Both the position numbers and the translations under genes were made by a program. The notes beneath the pieces are model-generated. The model ran no database searches, had not been told where the DNA came from, and saw only the letters and a program-made list of their open reading frames with translations. From Nocardia farcinica (lineage in GTDB: Bacteria; Actinomycetota; Actinomycetes; Mycobacteriales; Mycobacteriaceae): a DNA stretch of 64,000 bases. The stretch lies in the NCBI RefSeq assembly GCF_001182745.1, contig NZ_LN868939.1:1426001-1490000 (forward strand). The letters are read 5' to 3'. This document shows, piece by piece, positions 17,589-29,003 of this stretch (its first letter is position 1; every line of letters starts with the position of its first letter).

Positions 17589-18745
17589 AGGCCCAGCTCC
17601 CGTCCGATCAGCATCAGCTGCACCTCCGTCGTGCCCTCACCGATTTCCAGGATCTTGCTGTCGCGATAGTGCCTGGCCACAGCGTATTCGTTCATGAAGC
17701 CGTTGCCGCCGAAGATCTGGGTGGCATCGCGCGCGTTGTCCATCGCCGCCTCGCTGGCGACCAGCTTGGCGATGGAGGCCTGCTTCTTGAACGGCTTGCC
17801 CGCCAGCATCAGCGCGGCGGCGTCGTAGTAGGCGGCCCGGGCCGCGTGCGCGCGCGCCTCCATGCGGGCGATCTTGAACGCGACGGCCTGGTAGCTGCCG
17901 ATCGGTTTGCCGAAGGCCAGCCGCTCCTTGGCGTAGCGCACGCTCTCGTCCACGCAGCCCTGCGCCGCGCCCACCGAGAGCGCCGCGATGGCGATGCGGC
18001 CCTCGTCGAGGATGCGCAGGAAGTTGGCATAGCCGCGGCCGCGCTCGCCGAGCAGGTTCTCCTGCGGCACCCGCACGTCGGTGAAAGAGAGCGGGTGGGT
18101 GTCGGAGGCGTTCCAGCCGACCTTGTTGTAGGCGGGCTCGGCGACGAAGCCGGGGGTGTCGGTGGGCACCAGGATGGTGGAGATCTCCTTGCGGCCGTCC
18201 TGGCTGCCGGTCACCGCGGTCACCGTCACGAGCTTGGTGATGTCGGTGCCGGAGTTGGTGATGAACTGCTTGCGGCCGTTGATGACCCAGTCCTCGCCGT
18301 CGGCGACCGCGGTGGTCCTGGTGCCGCTCGCGTCGCTACCCGCGTCCGGCTCGGTGAGGCCGAAGGCGGCCAGCGCGCGGCCGCTGGTCAGCTGCGGCAG
18401 CCACTCCTGCTTCTGCTTGTCGTTGCCGAAGCGGTAGACCGGCATCGCGCCGAGCGAGACGCCCGCCTCCAGCGTGATCGCCACGCTCTGGTCGACCTTG
18501 CCCAGCTCCTCGAGCGCCAGGCACAGCGCGAAGTAGTCACCGCCCATGCCGCCGTACTCCTCCGGGAACGGCAGGCCGAACAGGCCCATGTCGGCCATGC
18601 CCGCCACCACCTCGTACGGGAAGGTGTGCGCGGCATCGTGTTCGGCGGCGACCGGCGCGACGACCTGCTGGGCGAAGTCCCGCACCGTCAGGGCCAGATC
18701 GCGGTAGTCCTCGGGCAGTGTGCCGGTGGACAGGAAGTCGGTCAT
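17585..18745 (-). CDS. Acyl-CoA dehydrogenase (FadE19-like)
   Basis: A 386-residue FAD acyl-CoA dehydrogenase. It shows [21 protein letters not shown] (flavin/substrate region), the central helical domain, [22 protein letters not shown] and the C-terminal [20 protein letters not shown]. The Glu in GEGT sits where short-chain and 2-methyl-branched acyl-CoA dehydrogenases keep their base, whereas isovaleryl-CoA dehydrogenases have a non-acidic residue there. That favours a SCAD or 2-methylbutyryl-CoA type activity. It starts at an ATG overlapping the carboxylase stop. Role in branched-chain acid oxidation is inferred from neighbours. Confidence 0.9.
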   Translation of the reverse strand: MTDFLSTGTLPEDYRDLALTVRDFAQQVVAPVAAEHDAAHTFPYEVVAGMADMGLFGLPFPEEYGGMGGDYFALCLALEELGKVDQSVAITLEAGVSLGAMPVYRFGNDKQKQEWLPQLTSGRALAAFGLTEPDAGSDASGTRTTAVADGEDWVINGRKQFITNSGTDITKLVTVTAVTGSQDGRKEISTILVPTDTPGFVAEPAYNKVGWNASDTHPLSFTDVRVPQENLLGERGRGYANFLRILDEGRIAIAALSVGAAQGCVDESVRYAKERLAFGKPIGSYQAVAFKIARMEARAHAARAAYYDAAALMLAGKPFKKQASIAKLVASEAAMDNARDATQIFGGNGFMNEYAVARHYRDSKILEIGEGTTEVQLMLIGRELGL

Positions 18746-20837
18746 GCGGAAAGTCCTTCTGCTCTGTCGGTTTCGGGTTCGGCCGCGTCGGCGGCGGTGA
18801 TGCGGGCCAGCGGCTGGTCCAACCGCACCTGGGTGCCCGGTTCGACCAGGATCTCGACGGTGCCCGCGACCGGGGCGGTGAGGGTGTGCTCCATCTTCAT
18901 GGCCTCGACCACCACCACCGGCGCGCCCGCGGCGACCACGCTGCCGGTGGCGGCCGGGACGGCGATCACCGCGCCCGGCATGGGGCTGCGGATCTCGGCG
19001 TCGCCCACGTGCTCGTCACCGCCGCGCACGCTCGCCTCGGCCACCGCGCGCAGCATGGTGACCCAGCCCGGTCCGGCCACCCACAGCGCGTCGGCGTGCT
19101 CGGCCACCCGGTAGGTCTGCCGCACCCCGTCGAGGGTGAGGGCCAGCAGGCCGCGGCCCGGCGCGGTCGCCGTGAATTCGGCACGCACCGCGCGGTTCTC
19201 GCCGTCGCCGACCCGCACCCGCCCGTCCCCCGGCAGGCCGGTCAGGTAGACGTGCTCGGTCCGGTCGTCGGCGGCCAGCCGGATCGGGATCGGCGCGTGT
19301 TCGCCGACCCGCCAGCCGGTCGGCACCGCCCACAGATCCCGGGCCGACGACAGCGCGGCGTCACCACGCGGACCACCCTGCTCCTGCGGGAACAGGCCCA
19401 GCCAGTGGTAGGCCGCGGCCGCGACGAACGCCTCGTCGGTGGCGGGCGCCGGGCTGAAGTCACCGACGCGGCGGTCGAGCAGACCGGTGTCGAGCCTGCC
19501 GGCGGCCACGTCGTCGTCGGCGAGCAGGAACCGCAGGAACTCGATGTTGCTCGTGACACCGAGCAGCACCGTGTCGGCGAGTGCGCGATCCAGGCTCGCC
19601 AGCGCGGACGCGCGGTCCGGGCCGTGCGCGATCACCTTCGACAGCATCGGGTCGTAGTCGCTGCCGACCACTGTGCCCACCCGCAGGCCCGAATCCACCC
19701 GCACCCCCGGCCCTTCCGGCTCGCGCAGATCGAGCACGGTGCCGCCGGTGGGCAGGAAGCCGCGCCCCGGGTCCTCGGCGTACACCCGGGCCTCCACGGC
19801 GTGCCCGGTGAGCCGGATCTGCCCCTGGTCCACGCCCAGCTGCTGCCCGGCCGCGATCCGCACCTGGCACTCCACCAGGTCCACCCCGGTCACCATCTCG
19901 GTCACCGGATGCTCCACCTGGAGGCGGGTGTTCATCTCCATGAAGAAGAACTCGTCGGGCCGGTCGGCCGAGACGATGAACTCCACCGTGCCCGCGCCCA
20001 CGTAGTCGACGCTGCGCGCGGTGTCGCAGGCCGCCGCGCCGATGCGCGCGCGGGTCTCGGCGTCCAGCAGCGGCGAGGGCGCCTCCTCGATCACCTTCTG
20101 GTGCCTGCGCTGCAGGCTGCACTCGCGTTCGCCCAGGTGCAGGACGTTGCCGTGCCGGTCGGCCAGCACCTGCACCTCGATGTGGCGCGGATTGGTGACG
20201 AAACGCTCCAGGAACAGCGTGTCGTCGCCAAAGGCCGCCCCCGCCTCGCGCCGGGCGCTCACCAGGGCGGCGGGCAGGTCGGCGGGGTCGTCGACGCGGC
20301 GCATGCCCTTGCCGCCGCCGCCCGCGGAGGGCTTCACCAGCACGGGATAGCCGACCTCGGCGGCCGCGGCGATCAGGTCGTCGTCGCTGAGGCCGGGCTC
20401 GGCGATGCCGGGCACCACCGGCACGCCGAAGGCCGAGACGGTGTTCTTCGCCGCGATCTTGTCACCCATGATCTCGATCGCCCGCGCGGGCGGGCCGAGG
20501 AAGACGATGCCCGCCTTGTCCAGCGCGGTCGCGAAGGCGGCGTTCTCGGAGAGGAATCCGTAGCCCGGATGCACGGCCTGTGCCCCGGTGCGCACCGCGG
20601 CGTCGACCACCTTGTCGATGTCGAGGTAGCTCTCGCGGGCGGGGGCGGGTCCGAGCCGCACCGCGACGTCGGCCTCGCGCACGTGCCGCGCACCGGCGTC
20701 GGCGTCGCTGTAGACGGCGACCGAGCGCACGCCGAGCGCGCGCAGCGTGCGGATGACCCGCACCGCGATCTCGCCGCGATTGGCGACCAGCACGGTGTCG
20801 AAGCCGATGGGGTGGGAGTTGTTCATCATCATCGCGC

Positions 20838-20841
<4 letters not shown>
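18742..20841 (-). CDS. accA1: Biotin-dependent acyl-CoA carboxylase alpha subunit, AccA1/methylcrotonyl type
   Basis: A 699-residue subunit with a biotin carboxylase part (about residues 14-460: [27 protein letters not shown], the glycine-rich SAGGGGKGM loop, [14 protein letters not shown]), a linker domain, and a C-terminal biotin carrier domain. The biotinylated lysine is Lys649 in EAMKMEH. I take the GTG overlapping the accD stop (GTGA) as start, giving VSAMMMNN; one of the following ATGs is also possible. With the partner at 20838-22433 it forms a 3-methylcrotonyl-CoA-carboxylase-like enzyme of leucine catabolism, as in the mycobacterial AccA1/AccD1 pair. Confidence 0.9.
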
Positions 20842-22433
<1,592 letters not shown>

Positions 22434-22480
22434 CCCGCCTCGCTTCTCGAATGGAGGTGGAGCGGCCGATCCGGCCGATC

Positions 22481-22524
22481 CAGTTAGTCGCCGATAACTG
22501 AGATTCAGGTTAATCTTGATTAAC
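22481..22524. promoter_or_regulatory. Two palindromes between accD1 and the TetR gene, probable operator
   Basis: Site one is CAGTTA (22481-22486) and TAACTG (22495-22500) with an eight-base spacer. Site two is the perfect GTTAATC-TT-GATTAAC at 22509-22524. Both share a TTAA(C/T) core and lie in the only AT-rich stretch of the divergent region. They are good candidates for binding by the adjacent TetR repressor, controlling both the operon and itself. Confidence 0.65.
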
Positions 22525-22572
22525 TGAGTTGTCCAGGCCCGGGTCAGGGGCGTGTGGGAGAGGGGTGTGCGC

Positions 22573-23181
22573 GTGGTCGGCACCGAGGCGTCCGAAGGCA
22601 CCCGCCGCGAGCAGTTGAAAGCCGAGCGGCGCCGCAGGCTGCTCGAGGCCGGCGCCCGCCTCATCGCCGACCGCGGCTTCCTCGGCGTCCGGCTCGACGA
22701 CCTCGGCGCGGCCGTCGGCATCAGCGGCCCCGCGGTCTACCGGCACTTCCCCAGCAAGGAAGCGCTGCTGGTGGAACTCCTGGTCGGCGTCAGTGAACGC
22801 CTCCTCGACGGCGGCCGGGCCGTGCTCGCCGACCACGCCGGCGGAGACCCGCGATCGGTCATCGCCGGACTCGTCGACTTCCACCTCGACTTCGCCCTCG
22901 GCGAGCCCGAACTCATCCGCATCCAGGACCGCGACCTGGACCAGATGCCCGACGACGCCCGCCGCCGCGTCCGCCGCACCCAGCGGCAATACGTCGAACT
23001 GTGGGTGGACGCGCTACAGCGGGTCCACCCACAGCTGTCCGAAGGCGAAGCCCGCGTACGGGCCCACGCGGTGTTCGGCCTGATGAACTCGACCCCGCAC
23101 AGCGCCACCGCCTCCGACGCGGAGCGCGTCCGACCGGCCCTACGCGAAATGGCGTTGGCGGCGCTGGTGGGGGTGAGCTGA
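22573..23181 (+). CDS. TetR-family regulator of the branched-acid operon (BkaR/LiuR-type role)
   Basis: A 202-residue TetR regulator. The helix-turn-helix is at about residues 39-60 ([24 protein letters not shown]). A longer reading frame starts at 22552, but GTG 22573 is seven bases behind the ribosome site GAGAGGGG and gives a normal TetR N-terminus, so I prefer it. It is divergent from accD1, matching the mycobacterial arrangement where a TetR repressor (BkaR) controls the branched-chain keto-acid operon. The probable inducer is an acyl-CoA or other pathway intermediate, which is inference. Confidence 0.82.
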   Translation: MVGTEASEGTRREQLKAERRRRLLEAGARLIADRGFLGVRLDDLGAAVGISGPAVYRHFPSKEALLVELLVGVSERLLDGGRAVLADHAGGDPRSVIAGLVDFHLDFALGEPELIRIQDRDLDQMPDDARRRVRRTQRQYVELWVDALQRVHPQLSEGEARVRAHAVFGLMNSTPHSATASDAERVRPALREMALAALVGVS

Positions 23182-23217
23182 CCCTCCTGCTCCGAAATTG
23201 GAACAGCCGCCGTCAAA

Positions 23218-23306
23218 GGGGTCGACCTCCGCGCGGGAGGGCGATGGCAGCGCCTTCACGACCGCGGAAAGCGGCGCCCCAGCCATTTCCGCGTTCGCGG
23301 GGGCAT
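23218..23306 (-). repeat. Two decayed CRISPR repeats beyond the tail of array 1
   Basis: About 61 and 122 bp left of the first clear repeat lie two degraded copies: 23279-23306 keeps CAT, CCGCGT and CGCGGGG in register, and 23218-23245 keeps GGG, a CTCC/GGAGG-type stem and GGGC. The spacer-sized gaps are 32-33 bp. Position at the leader-distal end, where repeats typically decay, supports the reading. Confidence 0.5.
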
Positions 23307-23338
23307 CTCGTAGCCGTCGACGCAGGACACGAGAGCCA

Positions 23339-23672
23339 GGGCTCATCCCCACATGCGCGGGGAGCACGGCGGCCACACCCAGAGCGAGGAAGTTGCGGCG
23401 GGCTCATCCCCGCGTGCGCGGGGAGCACGTCAAGCCGAAGAAGGCTCAGGTCACGATGCGGGGCTCATCCCCGCGTGCGCGGGGAGCACTTACCGGTCTC
23501 GTTGCGGACCAGTGTCAACCCGGGCTCATCCCCGCGTGCGCGGGGAGCACGGGCTGGCGGTCGCGGTGGGGTCCGGCGCCGGGGGCTCATCCCCGCGTGC
23601 GCGGGGAGCACCTCATGCTGTGCTCGCGGGCGGGGTTGGCCCGGGGCTCATCCCCGCGTGCGCGGGGAGCAC
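23339..23672 (-). CRISPR. Type I-E CRISPR array 1 (6 repeats, 5 spacers)
   Basis: Six 29-bp repeats start at 23339, 23400, 23461, 23522, 23583 and 23644, separated by unique 32-bp spacers (exact 61-bp period). On the plus strand each begins GGGCTCAT, has the stem CCCCGCG / CGCGGGG, and ends AGCAC, the actinobacterial type I-E class. By analogy with the E. coli repeat, the functional strand is minus (GTGCTCCCC... to ...ATGAGCCC). The leftmost repeat has three substitutions (CCCCACATGCG), as expected of the leader-distal end. No cas genes occur in the window. Confidence 0.96.
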
Positions 23673-23810
23673 ACTTCTTGACCTGCGGGTTCTCGGCCCC
23701 GAATCCCGGTTTTCATTCACTTTCAATCGATGTACCTCGCTGAGGGACAGAATGGGCAGGCCGCCGCCATCGTACGTCGCCGGTCCCGTGGAACTCCCAT
23801 TCAAGTTGCC
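23673..23810 (-). promoter_or_regulatory. CRISPR leader of array 1
   Basis: A 138-bp segment directly right of the last repeat, closely similar to the segment right of array 2 (31563-31699). Conserved blocks on the minus strand include GGCGACGTACGATGGCGG and the A-rich GAAAGTGAATGAAAA next to the array. Conservation between two otherwise different loci, and its place at the undegenerate end, mark it as the leader where transcription and spacer uptake occur. The TACGAT block could be a -10 element. Confidence 0.8.
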
Positions 23811-23846
23811 TTTCGCCGGGGTCGCGAGCCGCCCAGCAATGCCCAC

Positions 23847-23863
23847 ATTCCCGGGCCGGGAAT
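23847..23863. terminator. Inverted repeat downstream of argS, possible terminator
   Basis: ATTCCCGG and CCGGGAAT flank a single G, so RNA from either strand can form at least a six-pair stem with a GGGCC loop. It lies about 70 bp beyond the argS stop and before CRISPR leader 1. No U-tract follows, so a protein-binding site is the alternative. Confidence 0.4.
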
Positions 23864-23931
23864 CTCGGGGCTTGTCGTCCCGCATGAACAACAGGACCTC
23901 GTCGGCGGAGTTCGGGCTACCACGCCCCTGT

Positions 23932-25707
23932 TCAGAGTCGTTCCGGTGCGGCGATTCCCAGGAGTCCCAGGCCGTGGGCGAGGGTTCGGGCGGTGAGCTG
24001 GGTGAGGGCCAGGCGATTGTCGCGGACCTGGTCGGGGGCGGTGAGGACGGGGCAGGTGTCGTAGAAGGCCGTGAAGGCTCGGGCGAGATCGTAGAGGTGA
24101 CCGGCCAGGCGATGCGGTTCCAAGGTTGCGGCGACTTCGGTGAGCACCGTTCCATACCCATCCAGGGTGAGCGTGAGGTCTCGTTCGGCCGGCTCGAGGG
24201 ATATGCCCGAGTCCACCGAAATACTGTTGAAGTCTTCCGCTTTGCGCAGGATCGACCGGGTTCGGGCATGAGCGTATTGCAGGTAGACGCCGGTGTTGCC
24301 GTTGAGTGCGGTCATACGGGCTGGGTCGAAGGTGTAATCCTTGATCCGGCTCGTGGACAGATCCGCGTACTTCACCGCACCGATCCCGGCCTGCTCGGCA
24401 ATACGGTCGAGCTCGACCGCGGGCAGGTCGGGGTTCTTCTCGGTGACCACACTGCGGGCGGCGGTGACGGCATCGTCGAGAAGGTCCATCAGGCGGACGG
24501 TGCCGCCGGCGCGGGTCTTGAATGGTCGGCCGTCGGGGCCGAGGACGGTGCCGTACGGGACATGGTCGACGGTGACGGCGTCGGTGAGCCAGCCGGCCCG
24601 TCGCGCGGCTTCGAATACCAGCCGGAAGTGCAGGGCCTGGCGCGAGTCGGTGACATAGAGCAGTCGGTCGGCGTGCAGGTTCATGATGCGGTAGCGGATG
24701 GTGGCCAGGTCGGTGCTGTCGTAGCCGTAACCGCCGTCGCTCTTGCGAACCATCAACACCGCCGGGGCGCCGTCGGGACCGGTCACTTCTTCCGAGGCCA
24801 CCACGATTGCGCCGTCACTGTCCACGGCAACGCCCTTGTCGAGAAGCTCGGTGACAGTGTCGGCCAGCATCGGGTTGTAAAACGACTCCCCTGCATAGTC
24901 TTCTGGCCCGAGCAGCACACCCAGCCGGTCATAGATCGCGGCGAACGCTTTCTCCGACTCGGCCACGATCTCCCGCCACCGTGCCACCGTGGTCTCGTCA
25001 CCCGATTGCAGTGCGACCACGCGCCGCCGGGCGCGGTCTGCGAAGTCCGGATCGGCGTCGAACTGGGCCCGCGCGGCCTTGTACAGCGAATCCAACGCCG
25101 AAACCGCACTGATCCCACGGTCGCGGCCGAGTTCGGCTTGATGCCATGGTGTTTCGGGGTGCTCGTCGATAAATTGGATGAGCATCCCGAACTGGGTTCC
25201 CCAGTCCCCCAAATGATTCGCACGGACCACGTCCGCACCCAGAAAGTCCAGGATGCGGGCGAGGCTGTCCCCGATGATCGTGGTGCGCAGATGCCCGACG
25301 TGCATCTCCTTGGCCACGTTCGGCCCCGAATAGTCGATCACCACCCGCCGCCCGGCCTCGGCGGCGGGGACACCGAGCCGCTCATCGGCCAGCCGGGTCG
25401 CGACCTGTGACCAGATCGCGGCATCGGAGACAGTGATATTGAGGAAACCCGGTCCCGATACCGTCACAGATTCGATCACCTCGAAGCCGTCGGCGTCGAG
25501 CTGCCGTACCAGTGATTCGGCCAGGTCGACGGGCTTTGTCCCGGTTTTCTTGGCCAAAGGCAGCGCGGCGTTGGACTGGAAGTCGGCGCGGTCAGAGCGT
25601 CGCACCACCGGATCGGCTCCTGCCAGGTCGGGTCGGACTCGGCCGATCGCCTCCGCCACAACGGCAGCGACAGATCCGAGCAGCGGCATAACACCGGCAG
25701 AACTCAC
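23932..25707 (-). CDS. argS: Arginyl-tRNA synthetase (class I), cluster-associated copy
   Basis: A 591-residue class I ArgRS: N-terminal Add1-like domain (1-110), HIGH-type motif HVGH at residues 136-139, the catalytic-loop equivalent FKTRAGGTVRLMDLL in place of KMSKS (as in many ArgRS), and the all-helical anticodon-binding C-terminus (YLQYAHARTRSILRKA). The GTG at 25707 follows AAAGGA at good spacing. All catalytic landmarks are intact. The gene sits in a small operon with a nucleotidyltransferase, a methyltransferase and a PLP decarboxylase, not with housekeeping genes, so it may be a second ArgRS serving a special pathway or resistance. This cannot be proven from the window. Confidence 0.9.
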   Translation of the reverse strand: MSSAGVMPLLGSVAAVVAEAIGRVRPDLAGADPVVRRSDRADFQSNAALPLAKKTGTKPVDLAESLVRQLDADGFEVIESVTVSGPGFLNITVSDAAIWSQVATRLADERLGVPAAEAGRRVVIDYSGPNVAKEMHVGHLRTTIIGDSLARILDFLGADVVRANHLGDWGTQFGMLIQFIDEHPETPWHQAELGRDRGISAVSALDSLYKAARAQFDADPDFADRARRRVVALQSGDETTVARWREIVAESEKAFAAIYDRLGVLLGPEDYAGESFYNPMLADTVTELLDKGVAVDSDGAIVVASEEVTGPDGAPAVLMVRKSDGGYGYDSTDLATIRYRIMNLHADRLLYVTDSRQALHFRLVFEAARRAGWLTDAVTVDHVPYGTVLGPDGRPFKTRAGGTVRLMDLLDDAVTAARSVVTEKNPDLPAVELDRIAEQAGIGAVKYADLSTSRIKDYTFDPARMTALNGNTGVYLQYAHARTRSILRKAEDFNSISVDSGISLEPAERDLTLTLDGYGTVLTEVAATLEPHRLAGHLYDLARAFTAFYDTCPVLTAPDQVRDNRLALTQLTARTLAHGLGLLGIAAPERL

Positions 25708-25747
25708 CTGGGATTCCTTTCCTGAACGACAGTAGGCACCGAGTATC

Positions 25748-26473
25748 TCAGGGGCCCGTGCATACGTGAGGGGTCGTGCGGTGGGATCGGGCCGTCGCCC
25801 GAACACGGAGACCAGGAAGTACCTCGAGGTCGCCTGCTCTGACGAGCGCCGAAACTCCTGCTGCAACTGCCGAATGAAGATAGGAGCTGGATGTATATCC
25901 GAGAAAATCTTTGCCGCAGGCACCGACGGAACTTCGGGACAACGCCTCAACCGCATCCGCGATCGTAAGCGAGGGGTTGACGATCATCGAGACGGCGAGC
26001 CGGGCGATGCCGTGCTCGGCCCGTTGCCGATCGAACCGGTAGCGCTGTACGTCGCCGCCGAGGAAGATGTGCTCGCTGGTGAGTGCGTTGAGCAGCAGTC
26101 GCCGGCCGAATTCGGTCGAGTTCAGCCACCACGGTTCGACGATCACCGGTGAGGGGGCGAATCGACCGTCGACCTGGTCGAAGCACCGCAACTCCACCGC
26201 GGCATTCACATCCTCGTGGGTTGCGAAGAGCTTCGTCCGATAGTCCACCTCGGTGTCGAGGTCGAGCCCGAACGCATGGTGCAACGAGACCACCCGGCTG
26301 ATCAATGTACTCATCCGTTCACTCTCCGGCCGGTGCCGGCCGATCAGGACGAGATCGAGGTCCGAGTTCGGACCGGCGAGCCCGCTGGCATGCGAGCCGT
26401 AGGCGAGTCCGTAGCCGTCTGGAGCGAATTCCGCCGTGATGGCCGCCGCCTCAGCGAACAACTCGCCGGTCAT
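25748..26473 (-). CDS. Nucleotidyltransferase-domain protein (pol-beta fold)
   Basis: A 241-residue protein with the nucleotidyltransferase signature near its N-terminus: GS at residues 26-27 in YGSHASG and the metal-binding Asp38 and Asp40 in SDLDLVLIG. A third acidic residue may be in LDLDTEVDYRTK. The C-terminal half is helical and unrecognised. Such proteins adenylylate small molecules, antibiotics or proteins. The ATG overlaps the methyltransferase stop (ATGA), and argS starts 40 bp after its stop. The target is unknown. It is longer than the minimal MNT antitoxins and has no HEPN partner nearby. Confidence 0.75.
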   Translation of the reverse strand: MTGELFAEAAAITAEFAPDGYGLAYGSHASGLAGPNSDLDLVLIGRHRPESERMSTLISRVVSLHHAFGLDLDTEVDYRTKLFATHEDVNAAVELRCFDQVDGRFAPSPVIVEPWWLNSTEFGRRLLLNALTSEHIFLGGDVQRYRFDRQRAEHGIARLAVSMIVNPSLTIADAVEALSRSSVGACGKDFLGYTSSSYLHSAVAAGVSALVRAGDLEVLPGLRVRATARSHRTTPHVCTGP

Positions 26474-27387
26474 GGCAGTACCTGGGGCAGGGACGCGCGG
26501 GGATGGTCTGCCCGGTGGAAGTCGACCAGGTGGACGCCGCTGGGAAGTGCGACAGCGCCGTCGGGCAAGGTATGCCGGTCGATGAAGTCGTCGACGATCC
26601 GGGCCAGGTCCGGATCGTTCGTGAGCTGGGGGTGGTGTTTGAAGTGTACTCCGAAGAACCAGTCACGAGAGGCCGCCTGATCCGCTGCCAAGGCGACTCC
26701 GCCAATCCGGGTGTGGTTCAGCGTTCCTCGACCGGCCTCTTCCGACTGCCGGAGAGCATCGATCAGGAGATTGCGGGTGTAGGAGCGGCCACCTTCCGGG
26801 AAGGGCGCGACTCGTTCCCAGCCGTGGGTGACGAGTCGTTGTTCCGGGCTTTCGGCGTCGAACAACAGCACGGTCAAGTGTCCGTTCGGGGCGAGAAGGT
26901 CGATCATCTGGTGTATGAAGGAGATCGCCTGTTCCCGTGCGGAACCTGGTTCCGGGTTCGGCACGATACCGGACGCGGACAGGGTTTCGAAGAACTCGCC
27001 GAGTGGATAACTCAACGACCAGAACGCCGCCACCACATCGAAACTCGCCTGCCGGCCCTCGACGAGGAGGGCTGCGACGGCATCCCGGGTATCGGCGCAC
27101 AGTGTCCGCGCGTGCGGAAAGCCCTGGGAGACTGCGGTGATCATTGCCGGGCTGTAGTCGGCCAGGACGAGCTCACGGGCGTAGGGAGTGAGCATGTGCG
27201 TGATCCGGCCGGTGCCGCACCCGAACTCAGCGATCCGCAGTGCTGGGTCGGGAGTGCCGAACAGGTCGGTCATCCGGCGCCGTACGAGTTCGGTGTCCTC
27301 GATCCCGCCGAAGTAGTGGCGCAGCAGCAGGCGGTCGTAGACGCCCTCGGTCTCATAGACCGAGCGGAACAGATCGGTGGTCCTCAT
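26470..27387 (-). CDS. Class I SAM-dependent methyltransferase
   Basis: A 305-residue protein with SAM motif I (IAEFGCGTGRITH, about residues 52-64), an acidic motif II (LVLADYSPAMI) and a post-motif FDVVAAFWSLSYPLGEFF. The C-terminal 120 residues include a basic/aromatic run (RDWFFGVHFKHHPQL) that may shape the substrate pocket. Its ATG overlaps the stop of the decarboxylase gene, so the two are co-translated. Substrate is not predictable; a decarboxylated amine or a nucleotide-modified product of the neighbours would be logical, as inference. Confidence 0.8.
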   Translation of the reverse strand: MRTTDLFRSVYETEGVYDRLLLRHYFGGIEDTELVRRRMTDLFGTPDPALRIAEFGCGTGRITHMLTPYARELVLADYSPAMITAVSQGFPHARTLCADTRDAVAALLVEGRQASFDVVAAFWSLSYPLGEFFETLSASGIVPNPEPGSAREQAISFIHQMIDLLAPNGHLTVLLFDAESPEQRLVTHGWERVAPFPEGGRSYTRNLLIDALRQSEEAGRGTLNHTRIGGVALAADQAASRDWFFGVHFKHHPQLTNDPDLARIVDDFIDRHTLPDGAVALPSGVHLVDFHRADHPRASLPQVLP

Positions 27388-29003
27388 ACGGCACCGTCCA
27401 GGTCGGTGGCGAGGTGGTCGAGGTAGAGCACCACGTCGCGCATGTGCTCGGTGGTCAGGTGGGGATTGTTGGCCATGAGCCGCAGCGGGCGCAGGATTGC
27501 ACCAGGGCGCAGCCGACCGAGATCGTCGGGCAGGGTGAACTGATGCAGGTGCCACCGGCCTTCATCGAGCATCCGCTGATGGATGGCGAGGTTGAACGCG
27601 TTGACGGCGGCAGTGTCGGCCTCGGACAGCGGAAAGGACTTGTCGACTCCGCCGGGAAGGTAGACGAACACGACGGCCGCCAGATCGGGATCGTTGAGCC
27701 GGACGAGCCGGGGATGCGCATCGACAAGCGCGGCAAAACAACGAGCGGCCGCGACCCGCTCAGCGGCGAGAGCAGCCAAACCGGAGCGGCCACGGCCGAG
27801 CATCATCATCCACAGTTTCAGCGAACTCCAGTCCTTGGTCCCGAGAAACGGGGTGACCTGGCCGAATGCAAAATCCTCCTGCATGATCAGATCCGAATAG
27901 GTGGACACCGCCCGCAACGCCCCCGCATCGCGGACCAGCAGCGCGCTCAGCCCGTAGGGCACAGCCATGATCTTGTGGGGATCCACAGTGACGCTGTCGA
28001 ATTCCGCGATACCGTCCAGGAGTGGCCGCAACCGCGGGCTGAACGCGGCGAGCAATCCCCAGCAGGCATCGGCGTGCAGCCAGATTCGGGGATCGATCGA
28101 GCGCACAAGACCATGCACGGCACGGAGATCATCCACAGTCTGCGTGCGGCTGTCGCCGGCGTAAGCGACGACCGCCATCACCTGTCCGAGACGCTCACTC
28201 AGCGTGCGTTCGAGGGCCGCGAGGTCGTAGCGGAATCCGATGGTCGGGACTGCGATGATACGGGCGCCGCAGCCGATCCATGTCAGCGCGGCCTTGACAC
28301 TGTAGTGCCCGATTCCTTCGGGGACGACCACCGAGAGCCTCTCCGGATCGGTGACACCCGAACTCATGGTGCCGGGAGCCGCAGTCTCGCGTGCCAGCAT
28401 CATCGCGATCGTGTTGCTCATCGTCCCGCCGGGACCGATCACACCACCTACATCCCACACCGAGATCACCTTGGACACCGGCGGATTCGTGAATCCGAGA
28501 AGGTCGCGTAGCCACCGCAGGACAGTGATCTCGATGAAGGTGGCGCTGGGCGAGTCGAACGATTGGTTGATCATGTTCTGCTGGGTCAGCAGTGACAGGA
28601 CACCGCCCATGAGGGCGGCCGGGTCATCGCCGGTGTCGCCGAAACCCAGAAACCGCGGCGATGCCTCGTTCTTGCACAGTGGCAGCACCTGGTCACGGAA
28701 CTGCCGATAGACCTCCTCATACCTCATCGGTACTTCCGGGAGCTCGGTCAGCAGCAGGTCACGAATCTCGGTCGGCGGCATACGTTTGCCGTAGATATCA
28801 TCACCAACCTTGAACGCCAGACCAAGATCCAGCGCACGATGCAGCAGCTCGAGAACATCCGTCCCGGTGGCGTCCCTCGCCGAACCCGGCTGGGGGTGCT
28901 CCGGCCGGATGTATCCGTCGTCGTTTCCGGCGCCGCCGGCGCGAGCGTCCGTGCCGGCTGGTTCACTTCCGGGCAGGGGCAGGAGCGAGGTCGGTTCGAG
29001 CAT
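27384..29003 (-). CDS. PLP-dependent group II decarboxylase family protein
   Basis: A 539-residue fold-type I PLP enzyme of the glutamate/aromatic-amino-acid decarboxylase superfamily. Visible features are GGTMSNTIAMMLARE (residues 192-206, phosphate contact), His233 in EGIGHYSVKAA (stacks on the cofactor), Asp312 in HADACWG and the Schiff-base Lys344 in VTVDPHKIMAVPYG. The first 50 residues are Gly/Pro-rich and probably flexible. The start ATG follows AAAGG. As first gene of the minus operon it may supply an amine from an amino acid; arginine is tempting because of the ArgRS two genes on, but this is speculation. Confidence 0.82.
   Translation of the reverse strand: MLEPTSLLPLPGSEPAGTDARAGGAGNDDGYIRPEHPQPGSARDATGTDVLELLHRALDLGLAFKVGDDIYGKRMPPTEIRDLLLTELPEVPMRYEEVYRQFRDQVLPLCKNEASPRFLGFGDTGDDPAALMGGVLSLLTQQNMINQSFDSPSATFIEITVLRWLRDLLGFTNPPVSKVISVWDVGGVIGPGGTMSNTIAMMLARETAAPGTMSSGVTDPERLSVVVPEGIGHYSVKAALTWIGCGARIIAVPTIGFRYDLAALERTLSERLGQVMAVVAYAGDSRTQTVDDLRAVHGLVRSIDPRIWLHADACWGLLAAFSPRLRPLLDGIAEFDSVTVDPHKIMAVPYGLSALLVRDAGALRAVSTYSDLIMQEDFAFGQVTPFLGTKDWSSLKLWMMMLGRGRSGLAALAAERVAAARCFAALVDAHPRLVRLNDPDLAAVVFVYLPGGVDKSFPLSEADTAAVNAFNLAIHQRMLDEGRWHLHQFTLPDDLGRLRPGAILRPLRLMANNPHLTTEHMRDVVLYLDHLATDLDGAV

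Noticed and set aside
23353..25410. Long plus-strand frame across CRISPR array 1 into argS
   Set aside because: The translated array gives only a repeating HPRVRGEH/SSPRARGA pattern and the rest is antisense to an intact ArgRS.
25748..26473. Nucleotidyltransferase as an MNT antitoxin of a HEPN-MNT pair
   Set aside because: The protein is too long for a minimal MNT and no HEPN-like partner is adjacent.
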